In this document: one piece after another, positions 1-12,035 of the stretch
How positions within the stretch are numbered: position 1 is the stretch's first letter
Layout of the letters: the number at the start of each line of letters is the position of its first letter
NCBI GenBank assembly: GCA_003290165.1
Contig: QNQO01000502.1
Coordinates: forward strand, 558,001-622,000
Length of the DNA: 64,000 bases
Origin: Berberis thunbergii
Lineage: Eukaryota > Streptophyta > Magnoliopsida > Ranunculales > Berberidaceae
Reading direction: 5' to 3'
Program-made: the position numbers and the translations under genes
Notes under the pieces: model-generated
Seen by the model: only the letters and a program-made list of their open reading frames with translations
The model's database searches: none
Told to the model about the DNA's origin: nothing

Positions 1-1772
1 CAAACCAGTTACATTTTCTTCTTACCTTTTCTGGTGTGAAGCAAAGAGGGAGATCAAGGAGATGAAAGAGTAAAGGAAAAGGAGAAGTATATATACTGCA
101 AGAGGAAAAATAGAGAAAATAAGTTGTCAGCAATTTACAAGGATTTTGTTCTTGTTATCGCCTATACTTTCCATCGTAATCTGCAATTTGGTTTCGCAAC
201 TGTAATAACCATGTGGCTTATCTTGTTATCATAGGCATTGCTCATTTGATACCACCATGGAATCTATGGACTAGCTGTTGTACTCAGTTGAGTGTTGGTT
301 AGTGAAATTAAAAATAATAATAAAAATAATTTGTTTTACCAAGTCTGTTAGCTTTGGGGTTGTTTAGCTTTGGTTCACCTACTTGGTCTTTGAGTTCTCT
401 GCATTCCAAACTTGAACTTGGCTAGGTTTGATATGGCACATATATATGGTAGCTTTACACCATGAGAACTTGTAGTTGGGACGGCCACACATTTTTTCTT
501 TGCGGTTTGTACCTATCTTTGGTACTCTCCAAAAAAAGATTTTCCCCCTCGCATGTACGCATGCCTTTGGACAATTATTAATGTGGCAAGCCTCCATCAT
601 GCCACACTAGAGTCTTTGGGGAGTGCTAAATCGAAAAATATGACATTTTTTTAGTTGTTAGTGCATATTTAAAGGTTCTTTTTAAATCAATTTATTCCTC
701 CCTCAACTGGTATTTAACATTTTAGTATCTATACTTAATAAAACTCATGAAATATTCTTTACGACTGCATGTTACAAATGACCTAGCTAAGTTATCAATG
801 CTGGTTACTCAACATCATTATTACTTTAAGAAAGAGTAAACCACTTTCCATTAAACATTTGAATTTATGTCTAAACAAGCTATTACACATCTTGGTTTGC
901 TTTAAAAGGTTTACAAATCCTTCGTATCATGGCTTCAGTACATTGTGCGGTAGATGCGAGAAAAGTTGATGGAGATGCATAGAATACTCATCATGCTTTA
1001 AATGTTTTTTTCAAGTCTATTTCTACAATAACAAATGGTTTTCTCAAATCATATATAAAACCCAATCCATATTAACAAATGGTTTCTCACATCATATATA
1101 AAACCCAATCCATATTACACATGGTGAACCTCACTGTTTCAAAAACCAACTTGAAACAACAAATAGGTGGGTAATGGGTTTAAGGAAACACTGCTTAATC
1201 TCAAAAGTAAAATGTCTAGTAGTTTATAAATCAGGAGAAGTGCAAACTTATATTGTTGAGATGAAATTGTGACGAAGAGTAAGAGATCAAACATAGTGGT
1301 ATTATAGGTTCCAACACAGTATAATTTGTAGGTTGGTTGTACACCTCTTAAAAGATTATACACAAAACAAACTTTTATTAGGGCATCGAAGTTGGAAGTC
1401 ACCCTGTTTTCCGTTTGATTAATGCTTAAATATTTTTTTTGGATAAATACGCAGAATATGTCTAGTATTTCCAGTCAAAAAACAGTACCAGAAACAGATA
1501 CCTATACCCAATTTTAGTAAATAGTTTCAAAAAAATTATCCTAATAAAGGAATTGGATAAAGTTAGCCCACTTTACTTGCTAGTGGCTCTGATGAAACAC
1601 CACATGTAGAAAACAAAAAACCAAGGATGGCCCCTTAAAAAGCAATCCATACCATCACAAGCAATTTGGTATAAAAATGATACTGAAACCATCCTAACAA
1701 AAGCTTTTTTTCTCTCCCACCAGATTCCGGCCAAGAATTTCACCAATATCTCCACCCAATCAGCTTGTAAAG
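1..1772. other. intergenic, no gene seen
   Basis: No open frame here has recognisable domains or plausible codon content, and I recognise no transposon ends. The only structure seen is the short tandem duplication listed separately at 1030-1116. Confidence 0.5.
1030..1116. repeat. 43-44 bp tandem duplication
   Basis: Two head-to-tail copies (1030-1073 and 1074-1116) begin with AACAAATGGTTT and end with CCCAATCCATATT. They differ by a one-base length change and one substitution, which fits a simple replication-slippage duplication. Confidence 0.85.
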
Positions 1773-2093
1773 ATGTCGGGGATATTGTCTTCGATGAAAC
1801 GGACTCTTCGTAACATGACCAAGAGTTCGCGTGTAGCTGATGAAACCATCATAGATTACTATAATGTAGCTGACTTGCCTGCTCTTGTTGACAACATGGA
1901 TAGTAGACAAAATAATAGGAATCGGAACACGGTTTTGTACAGCATGATTCCTTGTATAGTTCCTCCTCCTTGTAGCAATGGTGGCAGCGGCAGCAGAAAC
2001 CGTGTGTGGGTGTCCGGGGAACCTAGTAGGAACACAGAGATGGATATTTTTATGGTAGGTCATAATGGTTTGCAGTATTCAGTTCTTATGTAA
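1773..2093 (+). CDS. small hypothetical protein (106 aa)
   Basis: An ATG-initiated frame of 106 codons stands alone in non-coding DNA. The predicted protein is polar, with a basic N-terminus (MSGILSSMKRTLRNMTKSS), an acidic middle and a Pro/Cys/Gly/Ser-rich stretch (IPCIVPPPC, then NGGSGSR). I recognise no domain, signal peptide or membrane segment. Codon choice looks less random than in neighbouring frames, so it may be a small gene, an exon of a larger gene or a relic. An opposite-strand frame covers nearly the same bases and cannot be excluded. No function is proposed. Confidence 0.3.
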   Translation: MSGILSSMKRTLRNMTKSSRVADETIIDYYNVADLPALVDNMDSRQNNRNRNTVLYSMIPCIVPPPCSNGGSGSRNRVWVSGEPSRNTEMDIFMVGHNGLQYSVLM

Positions 2094-4099
2094 ATGCGAG
2101 CTTTTTTACGCTAGTTTGAACATATTTTTAGCTTGTTAATGACAAAAAAAGTGCTTATTCGAATACACCATTTTCTTACAATGATCATTGTTCACCCTAC
2201 ACTGAAGACTGAACACAATATAGCATTCTAGTCATTCCCCTTCTTCCCTAGTTATGCTCAATCTCAGAGGTCATTTCAGATTTGGTGCAACATTTGTTTG
2301 TCAGATCTACATTACTTTATTTCAAGGTCAGAGAACAGGGATTAGTGATTAATTCAACAAATTAAAAGGTGATTGTAATGCTTTAAGTTAAGACCCCATC
2401 AAGAATGAAATTGAGCACTAAAAAGAACATTTCGAGATCTTATCACCTTATCTTTGTAATGAATAAGATGTTTTATCTGCTAAAGCCCCATTTCCTACAA
2501 TCTCTTCATCCCCACAAAGTTTCAAAAGCCTGAAGTGGATATTCAAGAAAAACAAAAATGATCATGTCAGACAGCCTTGGCATTTGATGAGCACACACAT
2601 CTCAGTATCACTTCAAGAAACCCAAAGCTGCATCCACCTTTTGCAGGTTCTTTTCGCGGCTGAGTGTATGATCTTCTTCATTTGATCATGTTACTGACAT
2701 CTAAATCCATCGCTAGAAAATGATAAGCAATGTTTTGTAAAATGATCCAAAACTCGTCACTGCAACTAGTGAGCACTTCACTAAATTTGGCAGAGAAGCA
2801 GCTTATGTCATCTCAATCATTTCATATGGAGTATAAGAAATCCCAGTGTCTTCCTATTATTGTGTTTCAAGCATTATTTTTTATACTGTAGGCTAAGCAG
2901 AACAAAGCTGAACTGTCCTAGAATGGTGAAATCCTAATGAGGAAAACTGTTTCACTTGTTTGTAATGACCTCAGGGCAAGTTTTATTATAAGGAAAATCT
3001 GCCATGGGAATACTACAAAAAAAAATTTAGAGACTGGAGATTGCTTCGAAAAAATCTATCCATGTAGTTAGGAAAATACTTTCGTTGCATCTCCTAAGAA
3101 AGTATTTTCCACGATTTTGTAGAAAACCGAGACAATGGACATCAATCACAAAATTAACGTTCTTTATTCTCTCCTCTCTCTCTCTCTTTCACCCTCCCCC
3201 TTCTCACTTTTGGCCAATTTTCTTGAGAAAATTTGCTTTGAACCAAACACGGGCAGCTCTCCGTATCGAAAGAATTACTGTACTTCAGCGTAGTTGATGA
3301 CTGCAGCATTTTACGTGAACAATCTTCTAAAATACTGTTTACCCTGTCGAGTACATACTGGTTCTTCGTGTGAACTTTTAAAAAGGGCTAGTCACTGGAA
3401 GGATGTTTCTGAACAACACCAAGATCTTTCTGAACACACACTGATTCCATCTCGAAGCATGACATACTAGATAGCACTCACTAGTTCCACAAAAGTTTCT
3501 TCGAAGCTTTTCCATAGCTGTGGGAAGGTAACAAGGACAGGTGTAGTATATCTGTATATTGGAAATGGTTTGCACAATACTCTTAATTAACTTGAAGGCA
3601 CCCCCTCTGTATAACTTTTCATTCCATAATTTTTTGCTTCAGCGATGATCCCACATATATTAGCGGGCAATGTTTTTAATGATCATTCAAAGATTTCTGA
3701 GCTCTTAACATGAAACCCAAATTATGAACTACTACTCTTGGTCCTTAACTCCTTACAACAATATTAGTGTTAGAATTTTGAACATCAGAAGACAGTTTAT
3801 CTGTGTTTGCTAGGTTCAAAGAGAAAAGAACGGCTAAGCTATCAGCAATGTTAAAATGACTAAGAATAACAAATATGGAAGCTTATACTACAACAAAGTT
3901 AATGATGTAAAGTGACGACAAGTTCCTAATAATTGAACTGCTTGTTTCCATTGATTTCCAAACCATGCTAAATCTGAACAGTTTGTTAGGTATAAATAAC
4001 ATTTAACGGAAAAAATATATGCCTATAGCAGAACAAAAGACGTCCAAAGAGTGGGAGGGAGGGAGGGATAAAGAGATAGATAGAGAGAGGAATATTACA
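2094..4099. other. intergenic; 3' flank of the helicase gene
   Basis: No convincing coding sequence. The right-hand part lies downstream of the minus-strand helicase gene and probably includes its 3' UTR; I did not identify a polyadenylation site with confidence. A CT-rich run occurs around 3170-3195. Confidence 0.45.
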
Positions 4100-5803
4100 T
4101 TACTGAGCTACCTCCGAGGTACTTTCTTCTTTTACCTTTTCGTCTTTGGATATAACGAGCTTTCCTTCAGTAAATTCACAAGCCTGAATGGGAACACCAA
4201 GTTGCCTCTGTAGCTTTCTCACAATAAACACCTCTGACTCCTCACATATGGTGACAACACTGCCCTTTCGGCCTAGTCGTCCAGCCCTGCCAGCTCGATG
4301 GGCATAATGAATTGAGTCTGTGGGCAGGTCCAGGTTAACTACTAAATCACATTCTGTAACATCCAACCCCCTGGCAGACAACTCATTTGTAACCAGCACT
4401 CTCACCTCCCCAGCTTTGAATTTCTTCAAAGTTGTAGACCTGCCTAACTTGCCGAGGTCCCCATGAAGCTCGGCAGCCTTCATACCACGTGCTTCTAATT
4501 TGAATACAGCATCCTTCAGTCTTTTGGTGTGATTCATGAAGGCAATAACAGACTTGGAATCGAGAGCATGGACACATCGTCTCAAGGTATCAATCTTGTG
4601 TTGGACTTTCGTTACACAATAATAGTGCTTCAGCACTGGTGGCAAACTCTCTACTGTTCCTTGGTTTAACGTGGAATCAGAATTAGCACCTGAAAGTGTA
4701 ACAGGTCCCGGTGAAGAGATGGAGTCAAGTGGGAGGACGCTCTTGGCTCGGATGAGAAGAGGATCACATCCCCAGCTCCTTGCCGCTCGTATCACAGCAA
4801 ATGGCACTGTGGCAGAGACCATGATTGTCTGACGCTCAGAACGCTTAGCAAGTGAACCCTGTACACCACTGGCCTGATCTGCACTTGACTTTCTTCCAAC
4901 ATGTTCCAAAATCCTATGCATGTCCTCACGGAAATTGAATGCTAAGAGTTGATCAACTTCATCCAAGACAAGGAAACGGCAGCCGTGAGTGTGTAGCTTC
5001 CCAGTTGCACTGATCTCTGCAATTCTCCCCGGTGTCCCAACTACAATAGCAGGTTTGTTTTTCTTCAAAGCTTCTTCCTGTCTTGATCGATTTGCGCCTC
5101 CAACAAGCTGCTGGACCATCCTTTTATCTTCAGGTCCTAACAACTTCTCGAACTCTCTTACTATTTGCATCCCGAGCTCCCTCGAAGGTGCTACAATTAC
5201 TGCTTCTATACCTTTTCTCTTTTCGGATTTTTCTATGTTCAACGGAGATTTCAGTGGACCAATATTAGCAAGTATGGGAAGGAGATAAGCCAAGGTCTTC
5301 CCTGAACCAGTGTATGATTGAATGACAACATCGTGATTCTTTGAAATAGTGGGAATTGCTATTGACTGAACATCAGTGGGAATAGTCAGACCAACCTTAT
5401 TTAATCTCTGGATTAACAAAGGTGGAAGACCGAGCTCTTCAAATGTCTTGGCAGCAAATGGCGCAGCTTCTGGAGCTCTCGCTGTAAGTGCTTTAACAGC
5501 ATTGCTTTTAATCGGTTTAGCTTTCACTAGAAAAAAATCACTGGATGAATTTCTCTGCCCCAGTTCATCCTTTTTATCTGTCTTTACTCCTTCAAATTCA
5601 CACCTGAAACCAAGGCTTGCAAGACTGAGAGGTACATCTTGACGATCCACCCGTCTGTGAGACCGCACACTCGTGTGAACCTTGGCAACCTTAGAAATCC
5701 AGGACAGCTTCCTTAAGGATAACGGGTCTTGCTGAGTGAGAAATGACCTTGCTGATACTAATGACAGCATGTTTCTATGGGTTTTCCCTATCAGTACTTC
5801 CAT
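4100..5803 (-). CDS. RH47: DEAD-box ATP-dependent RNA helicase, organellar (RH47/ISE1-like)
   Basis: An uninterrupted 567-codon frame encodes a superfamily 2 RNA helicase, which uses ATP to unwind or remodel RNA. Motifs in order: Q-motif region about 121-147 (FEELGLPP, then IPTDVQSIAIPT); motif I SYTGSGKT 163-170; Ia APSRELG 205-211; Ib GTPGR 256-260; motif II DEVD 281-284, a variant of DEAD; motif III SAT 330-332; motif V TNELSARGLDV 472-482; motif VI HRAGRAGRLG 502-511. The basic, Ser-rich first ~50 residues look like an organellar transit peptide. The lack of coding introns, the N-terminal extension and the DEVD box resemble Arabidopsis RH47 (ISE1), a mitochondrial helicase known to affect plasmodesmal transport and embryo development. 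The ATG at 5803 fits the first residue of the presequence. Assignment to RH47 rather than another organellar RH is from memory of the family; the helicase call itself is secure. Confidence 0.88.
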   Translation of the reverse strand: MEVLIGKTHRNMLSLVSARSFLTQQDPLSLRKLSWISKVAKVHTSVRSHRRVDRQDVPLSLASLGFRCEFEGVKTDKKDELGQRNSSSDFFLVKAKPIKSNAVKALTARAPEAAPFAAKTFEELGLPPLLIQRLNKVGLTIPTDVQSIAIPTISKNHDVVIQSYTGSGKTLAYLLPILANIGPLKSPLNIEKSEKRKGIEAVIVAPSRELGMQIVREFEKLLGPEDKRMVQQLVGGANRSRQEEALKKNKPAIVVGTPGRIAEISATGKLHTHGCRFLVLDEVDQLLAFNFREDMHRILEHVGRKSSADQASGVQGSLAKRSERQTIMVSATVPFAVIRAARSWGCDPLLIRAKSVLPLDSISSPGPVTLSGANSDSTLNQGTVESLPPVLKHYYCVTKVQHKIDTLRRCVHALDSKSVIAFMNHTKRLKDAVFKLEARGMKAAELHGDLGKLGRSTTLKKFKAGEVRVLVTNELSARGLDVTECDLVVNLDLPTDSIHYAHRAGRAGRLGRKGSVVTICEESEVFIVRKLQRQLGVPIQACEFTEGKLVISKDEKVKEESTSEVAQ

Positions 5804-6940
5804 AACCTGCTCATAACAGCTCGTCTATGTGGTGCAAATAAATCAATTGTCGCCTGAAAATAAAAGCTTTTGTCATTCAATCTGCAATTTCGCTAATAAT
5901 TTCTTAGTAATGACCCATGGTTACAACTGTCAGGCCTAAACCTTTTTTTTAATTATTGTTTTTGGTTGGTAAAATATCATCTATAAGAAAGAGAACCAAA
6001 AAATAAACAAAGCTGAGATAGCCTACAAGCAAACTTATGGGAATGCATTTGTCATTATAGAGGAATAGTGCAGTAGACATGCATTTACGAATAGAATGCC
6101 TTCTTGAAAAAAATAGGAAGATGCTCCCTTTTGTTGTGTGTTGGGTGATTTGGAATGAATGAAATAGCATTTTTTTTCCCTTCTAATAAGGCTTCGGATA
6201 GTGATTAAGAAGATTTTCATCACTCTTTGGTGGTGTGTCCATCCTCCTCCTCTCATGGGCTGTTCTTTCAAGCAATGCATGTGAATTGAAAAAACAAAAA
6301 TGACAAAATTTGGGGCTTTAGTAAGTTTCACTAAACTTATTACCTTTTAACAACATAAATAGATAGAGATTGTACCCTCACAATGAAGCCTCTGCAAATA
6401 TTTTTGTCTTAGATAAGACTACAAATATTGAATATTTTCATGTACTGAAAACCTACATGAATGGGTGGTGCTACTCATAAAGGACACACCTTTTCCATCT
6501 AAACTATCAAATTCATCAATGGGTATCACAAAAATGGTTTTTTAAAGCTAGTCTCACCTCTAAACCAATAAATCCATCTAGGTTTTCTTCATAAAAATGG
6601 GTTTTTCAAAAGTGGGGTTTTGATAATACTACATGGAAATCACTTTATTGTTTCATACGAACAATTTCCCCCAGTCTACAATTGATTTCAGAGCTGAAAA
6701 CTCTAAGAAATTTAAGATGAAGTTATCAGATTTATTAGTTTTTTAGAGAGGGTAAAGATTACACCTTTGTGACTTCAACGTAAATTGAGACTCTAAGCTT
6801 TCGACTACGAAAGAGAGATGAAGTAGAGTACCTGGTTAGTGAGGCGCTGTTGAGAAAGTTGAAGAGCTTCGGAGAGTTGCAGAGACTATAGGGTTTGGCA
6901 GAATCAAAGAAGTAGACGCCACAGACGCGTGTAAATCTCT
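5804..6940 (-). other. probable 5' UTR with intron of the helicase gene
   Basis: On the minus strand, a polypyrimidine tract ending TTTTATTTTCAG sits at about 5854, 50 bases upstream of the start codon. An AACCAG|GTACTC donor sits at 6832/6831, in a CT-rich leader-like stretch. Together they predict a 5'-UTR intron of about 980 bp (5854-6831) and a first non-coding exon ending at 6832. This is inferred from splice consensus only; no transcript evidence is available. Confidence 0.45.
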
Positions 6941-7684
6941 TTTGATAGAATTGGGGGGTACAGGTTGCACTCAGAGCATCCACATTGTGGTCTTGGTTTA
7001 GCCAATTGACTAAAGAGGTTGTCTCCTGATTCCCATTTCTCCAAAAATGTCGGAAATTCCACGAAATATTTTTTTCCTTCGAGTTATCGAAATTTATTAT
7101 GAAATTCAAACTATTTATTTCTTTCATCACACCAATCTCAATTTCCTTGCATTGTAACCTGTTATAAACGTAGTTTAGAAGTAAAATTTTGTTATATTAC
7201 TAATTCTTATATAATATGTAGTTTGTATGACATTATGAGTCTTACGAGACTCTTTTTGTAGTATGCAAGAGTTTAAATTGCTTAAATTATATTGATAATA
7301 TCAAAATTATAATTAATTATTTTACGTTTTTTCTATACACAGCGAAATATTTTTTTAAATTGAGTTACCGAAACTACCTCGAAAAACCACTACACCACAA
7401 CTGTTCATTAATAGCAGTTGATGATAGCGGTTTTATACTCATTGCTATGAAAAGCTAAATTTTAACATCACTATATTAAAACGCTACCAAAAATAAGTGG
7501 GAGATTAAAAATGATGAAGGCGCTCGATTTTGTTAGAAATTTTAGAAAGCCACTCCCTTCCTCTCTAACCAAAAGGCACACACCTCTCTTTTAGGAATAT
7601 GAGCGACAAAGATAGATCGAGGGAGAGAGTTGAGGGAGAAGGGAGAGAGATAGATCCAGGGAGAGAAGTGCAAAGCAAAAGATG

Positions 7685-8472
7685 TGTGATAATCTTCTAA
7701 CGAATCGGAACCAAAGATGTGGAAAAGGCTTTCTTCTCAGCTCCAACCATGCCTCCGATCTACGATATTCGTTTCTTCATGCTCATCCAAAACAACCCCA
7801 AGGTTTCTCATTGCCCCTTCTTCTTCTTCTTCAGCGACGACCCCGATCTTTTCTCACTTGTCCCAAAGAAGTTTTTTTGTTGAAGTTGGTAAGGAAATCT
7901 TTTCTTTGGGGTTCAGATCTTTTGATTTGGATGATTAGGTTGTTTCTTATTTTTCAAAATGATGTTATTTTCTTTTGTAGATATTGTTCTCTCTAAAGGA
8001 AAGAAGATTGAAGATGTGATACCTATTCTACTTATCACAAAAAGGAGGAACTTGAAGCCTGGTTTTTGGTTGGTTTAGTTTATTTTTTCTCTTTCAATCT
8101 TTGGTTTATAATTATTGATGGCGAGTTTAAGGTTGTTTTGATTGATGGATTTTGGTTTTCGGTACAGGGAAGAGAGACTGTGCAAAATGCAAAGTGCAAA
8201 GCGCAAAGCGAAAAACAAGTTTTCCAAAGGAGGAGAATTGAAAGTTTTCCAAGAGGGGAGACTGAGAACACACAGTGATAATTTTCTAAGGAATTAGAAC
8301 CAAAGATGTGGAGAAGGCTTTCCTCTCAGCTCCAACCATGCCTCATCTGCCAAATTTGTCTCCTTCTCATCATCCAAAACAACAACCCCAAGGTTTCTCA
8401 TTGTCCCTTTTTCTTCAACGACTGTCCTGATCTCTTCTAACTTGTTCTATAGAAGTTTATTTGCCGAAGCTA
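7685..8472 (+). pseudogene. targeting-peptide exon present twice in tandem inside the CACTA element
   Basis: The frame starting at 7717 encodes a Ser/Arg-rich leader (MWKRLSSQLQPCLRS..., then FSHLSQRSFFVEVG) typical of organellar presequences. It ends at a good splice donor, GTTG|GTAAGG, after 7888. A diverged second copy begins at 8306 and ends at CTA|GTAAGC after 8472; about 30 bases of upstream leader are duplicated too (7685 and 8274). The second copy has lost the original frame through indels. The leader precedes HSP90-type exons, but I do not recognise it as the presequence of mitochondrial HSP90, so it may come from a different captured gene. Confidence 0.6.
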
Positions 8473-9133
8473 GTAAGCAAAACTATGATTTGGGATTTTA
8501 CATCTATTTGATTTGGGTGATTGGGGTTTTTTTTTTGGGTTTTTGGGAAATGTTGTTGTTTTTGTTTTATGGATTTTGTGTTATTTGGTTGATTGTGGTA
8601 TGATTTTGCAGGGACATATAAGGAAAAGGTAAGACATAGAAAAGCTCTCTTCTCAAACAAAGTATCTACATTTATGTTTAAGGCTTTGTTCATTTTCTTT
8701 CTTTTTTTTTGGGTTTTTATTTATTCAGTTTGTAGAGTTTGAATCCATTGTTATTTGGGGTTTTTGTTCGTCATCCATTTGATGCTTAATTGAAGGATGG
8801 GGTTTAGATTATATTTTGATGTTTATGTTTTTGGTTGGTTTAGAGCCACACCAATGTACATTAATCTTCAAGAGAGTTTGCCGAATCAGTACTTCAACAC
8901 AATATTTTGATATTAATCCGCGTAATTCCCTCAATATAGTTCATGTACAATCAGATAACTATTTTTATGCTTATCTGGAGGAGCACATTTTGGATTGAGC
9001 TAAAACTTTAACCATGTTATTCGTGATATTGATCTGCACAATTCCTCATTTCAGCGCTCAAACAAATTAGCTAGAAACCTAGTTCATATGAAAAACTGGT
9101 TTGCTCCTTTAAACCAAATGCACCCAATGTCCC

Positions 9134-9859
9134 TTGTTCCAAAGGCCTAGGAAGACAGCTACCCCTCAAAGGAGATTACTGCTCCATAATTCCAAGGGAA
9201 GGAAACTACGTAAACAAACCTCATTCAATTGCAGTGCAGAGTGGTTGAAAGAAAGACAAAGCAAACATTTAGGCTTGGAGCAGAGTATACATGGCAAATT
9301 TGTGAAGGTTAGCGCTTCATCTACCCTTTGTTCAAGGTTTCATTTCCTCACCTTCTTTACTTAGTTTTTCAATGTCTATTGAGTGGCAAAATTTCAATAA
9401 CACAAAGGATGATTTGATCAATGTGAGTAACAATAACAATGGTTTGCCTGATCCAATTATTCAGTACTTAGTTTAGTCAAGCATTTTGTTCATTTGGTAT
9501 TCAATTCCCACTCTCTGTACTTTGAATTTCCTAATGATTGTCACGGTGAGGGTGACAGTGCATTCAAATTAATGTATTCATTGTCAATACCATGTTGATG
9601 AGAGCGACAATTTCTCAGCATAAATGCACTTGTGCTAAAGAACTTAATCATTCGAAATGGCATATGTTTTCACTTTCAGACCCTTTCCTATCTTTGTGCA
9701 CAGAATCCTTTGAGAGCGGAAAGTTCATTAGAAGACTCATTGCCCACATTTTCAAAACTCAATTGTATGGAGCTGAGTGGATTTTCGAAACACTTGAGAA
9801 TAGTTGAACATGAGCTACTTTCAAAATTCGTGAAAAGTGGCCTGCACAAGCCTCTTTAG
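9134..9859 (+). other. exon-like open frames in the CACTA element, origin unknown
   Basis: Two open stretches, 9134-9364 and 9632-9859, have coding-like composition (for example LRKQTSFNCSAEWLKERQ and SKHLRIVEHELLSKFVKSG). Neither matches HSP90 or a CACTA transposase as far as I can tell. They may be exons of another captured gene, spacer sequence or chance frames. The rest of 8473-12035 shows no recognisable coding sequence apart from these. Confidence 0.2.
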
Positions 9860-12035
9860 ATGTCATGATTAGTGTGAAATTGATTTGACAGAGTGAACTT
9901 GATACGCAAAATATTCCACATTTGAAGTTAGTTTCACATTTTGTTTTGAATGTTTTAAGTCATTGATATGGATGATAAATACTATTCCAAATATGATATG
10001 TTCATTAGGCTAATTAATGAACCTTCAATCTTTCCTTTATCAACAGTGTTCTCTTCTAAGGTGTTTACTTTTCACCATCAGAATTTGGGGCCTGATTTAC
10101 CAGCGGGGCACATACTCCTCAAGATATGAGCAGGCAATACAAGCAGAGCAAGGTCTTCCAAAAGCTTTAGATTGTTAATTTTCCTTTCAACATGCTTGTA
10201 AATTATGCAAATGGTTGTTTTCCTTTCAACATGCTTATTCATTTCTACACTTTCTATTTTCTTGCTTATTTGCATGACTTCTGTTCTCAAAAGCTACTTT
10301 TATTGATCTTCCCAGTTGAATAAGATCCCTAAAATTTTCATTCTGCAGGATGGCACAATGTAGTTTGTTTTTGTGCTAAAAACGTTTTATACCAATTTTT
10401 CGATTTTGGTTCTAAATGCACCCTCTCAATATTCTATCTTATCTGGGTTTTTCTCTCTAGTCTTCTACTTTATATCAACTAAACTAAGGAGGGTGTTATG
10501 AGTTTTTACATGGAATGGTTTATTTTTGTCTACTCAAGAAAGAGAGGGTTTTGTTCCTCTGTTCAGTTTTATTGTATAACTTCTGTCTAATGTGAATTTT
10601 GTTGGTCAGTATTTAATCTTCAATTTAATATTTGAAAATGAGAGGAAGAAGAATGAAATGTTTTCTTCTTTCACTAGTGTGAAATTGATTGAGTTTTACC
10701 ATTGCATTGATTTATAGGTTTAGAGGGGTTATAGATGCTCAAGGGGTAATGGATGCCGACAGTTGAAGTACATTGCTGTCATGGCACTCATTTTCATTTT
10801 CTTCAATGCTTGTTAATCAAATGAGAAATGAAAGAAACTCCACAGATTATGTAATGTATGACTACTAGTTACTAGTCTTGGGCACTATTGGATTTTTTAC
10901 AATTTGTTATCTTGAAGCATGGGCAATAGTATATTACCCTGCATTTTTTTTCTCCGTATGCCTCTTTTTATTCTTTGGAACTTTGCTGACTCCTAGAATT
11001 GGAATAAACATAATGCCAACTAAATCAAAATAAGCAATTCCAGAACTCACTTTATTTTGTCTACTAAATTGAACCTTTAGACTTTACTCATGTTTTTTCA
11101 AGCTTTCCATTAAGTTGTTTGGATTTGATAAGTCAACGAAATATAATGAATTACGAAGGCCTGTTTATGTTAACTTCTGGTTGACTGATGTACGTGATAA
11201 ATTTAACTTCATATTAGCTTGTATCATTTTGTAGGTTTGACTTATTATTGTTTGATGTCTCCTCAATTGCTTATCACATTGTTGACTTGTTTAAGGTTAT
11301 TGTTTGTAGTTATGAGCCATTCTGCACTAGGTGATCTGTTGAATGAAGAAGACCAGAAGGTTGGCCCTTATGCCATGCACGAACTAGAATTTTATTTCTT
11401 TTATCCAACTTCTGTTTGACCTTGAAGATATCCGTTATCCATTTCTTTGTAACTAATTTCCTGGGAACGCTTGTAGACATGGACCATTAGAACTAATTTA
11501 ACATTATTTGAGGAACCTTAGGAACTCTATGGAACCCTTGCTCACATATGCCTCCATTTTTCTGCCAGATTTTCAAGTACCTACGTAATATAGATGTTGA
11601 GGATTTTAAAGATCTAAAGTCAGGGTACTCTATCACATTCGTAAGTTATCTCTCTTTTCCCTGTATATATATATGAAACTAGGTTTATGTGCATGGATTT
11701 TTGTAGATATGTTTATTAGTTCAAATGCCTATCAGAGGACTGATTTTTGCAAATTTGATGTTGTATGAATCAGAGCTTTAACTCCAATCCTGACTTTGAA
11801 GATTGAAAAGCTTACAAAGACATTTTCCTTTACTGATGATGTAGTGACTGCTACAAAAATCAAGTGGAAAGAGGGCAAGGTAATCACATTTTGTTTCTCA
11901 CAGTTGTAGTCAACTTGTCTTATTTGTTTTGGTTTCATTATCCTATCTTGCAATTTTTTACATTGAAGGATCTTGCTAATGGAGATAATCATGAAAATAA
12001 AGGGAATAAGCGACCATTTACTGAAGATGACCAGG

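Noticed and set aside
4989..5642. Several plus-strand frames of 60-100 codons
   Set aside because: Antisense shadows of the helicase gene.
9592..9859. Overlapping coding-like frames considered as CACTA transposase
   Set aside because: No similarity to TNPD/TNPA-type proteins that I can see; retained only as frames of unknown origin.
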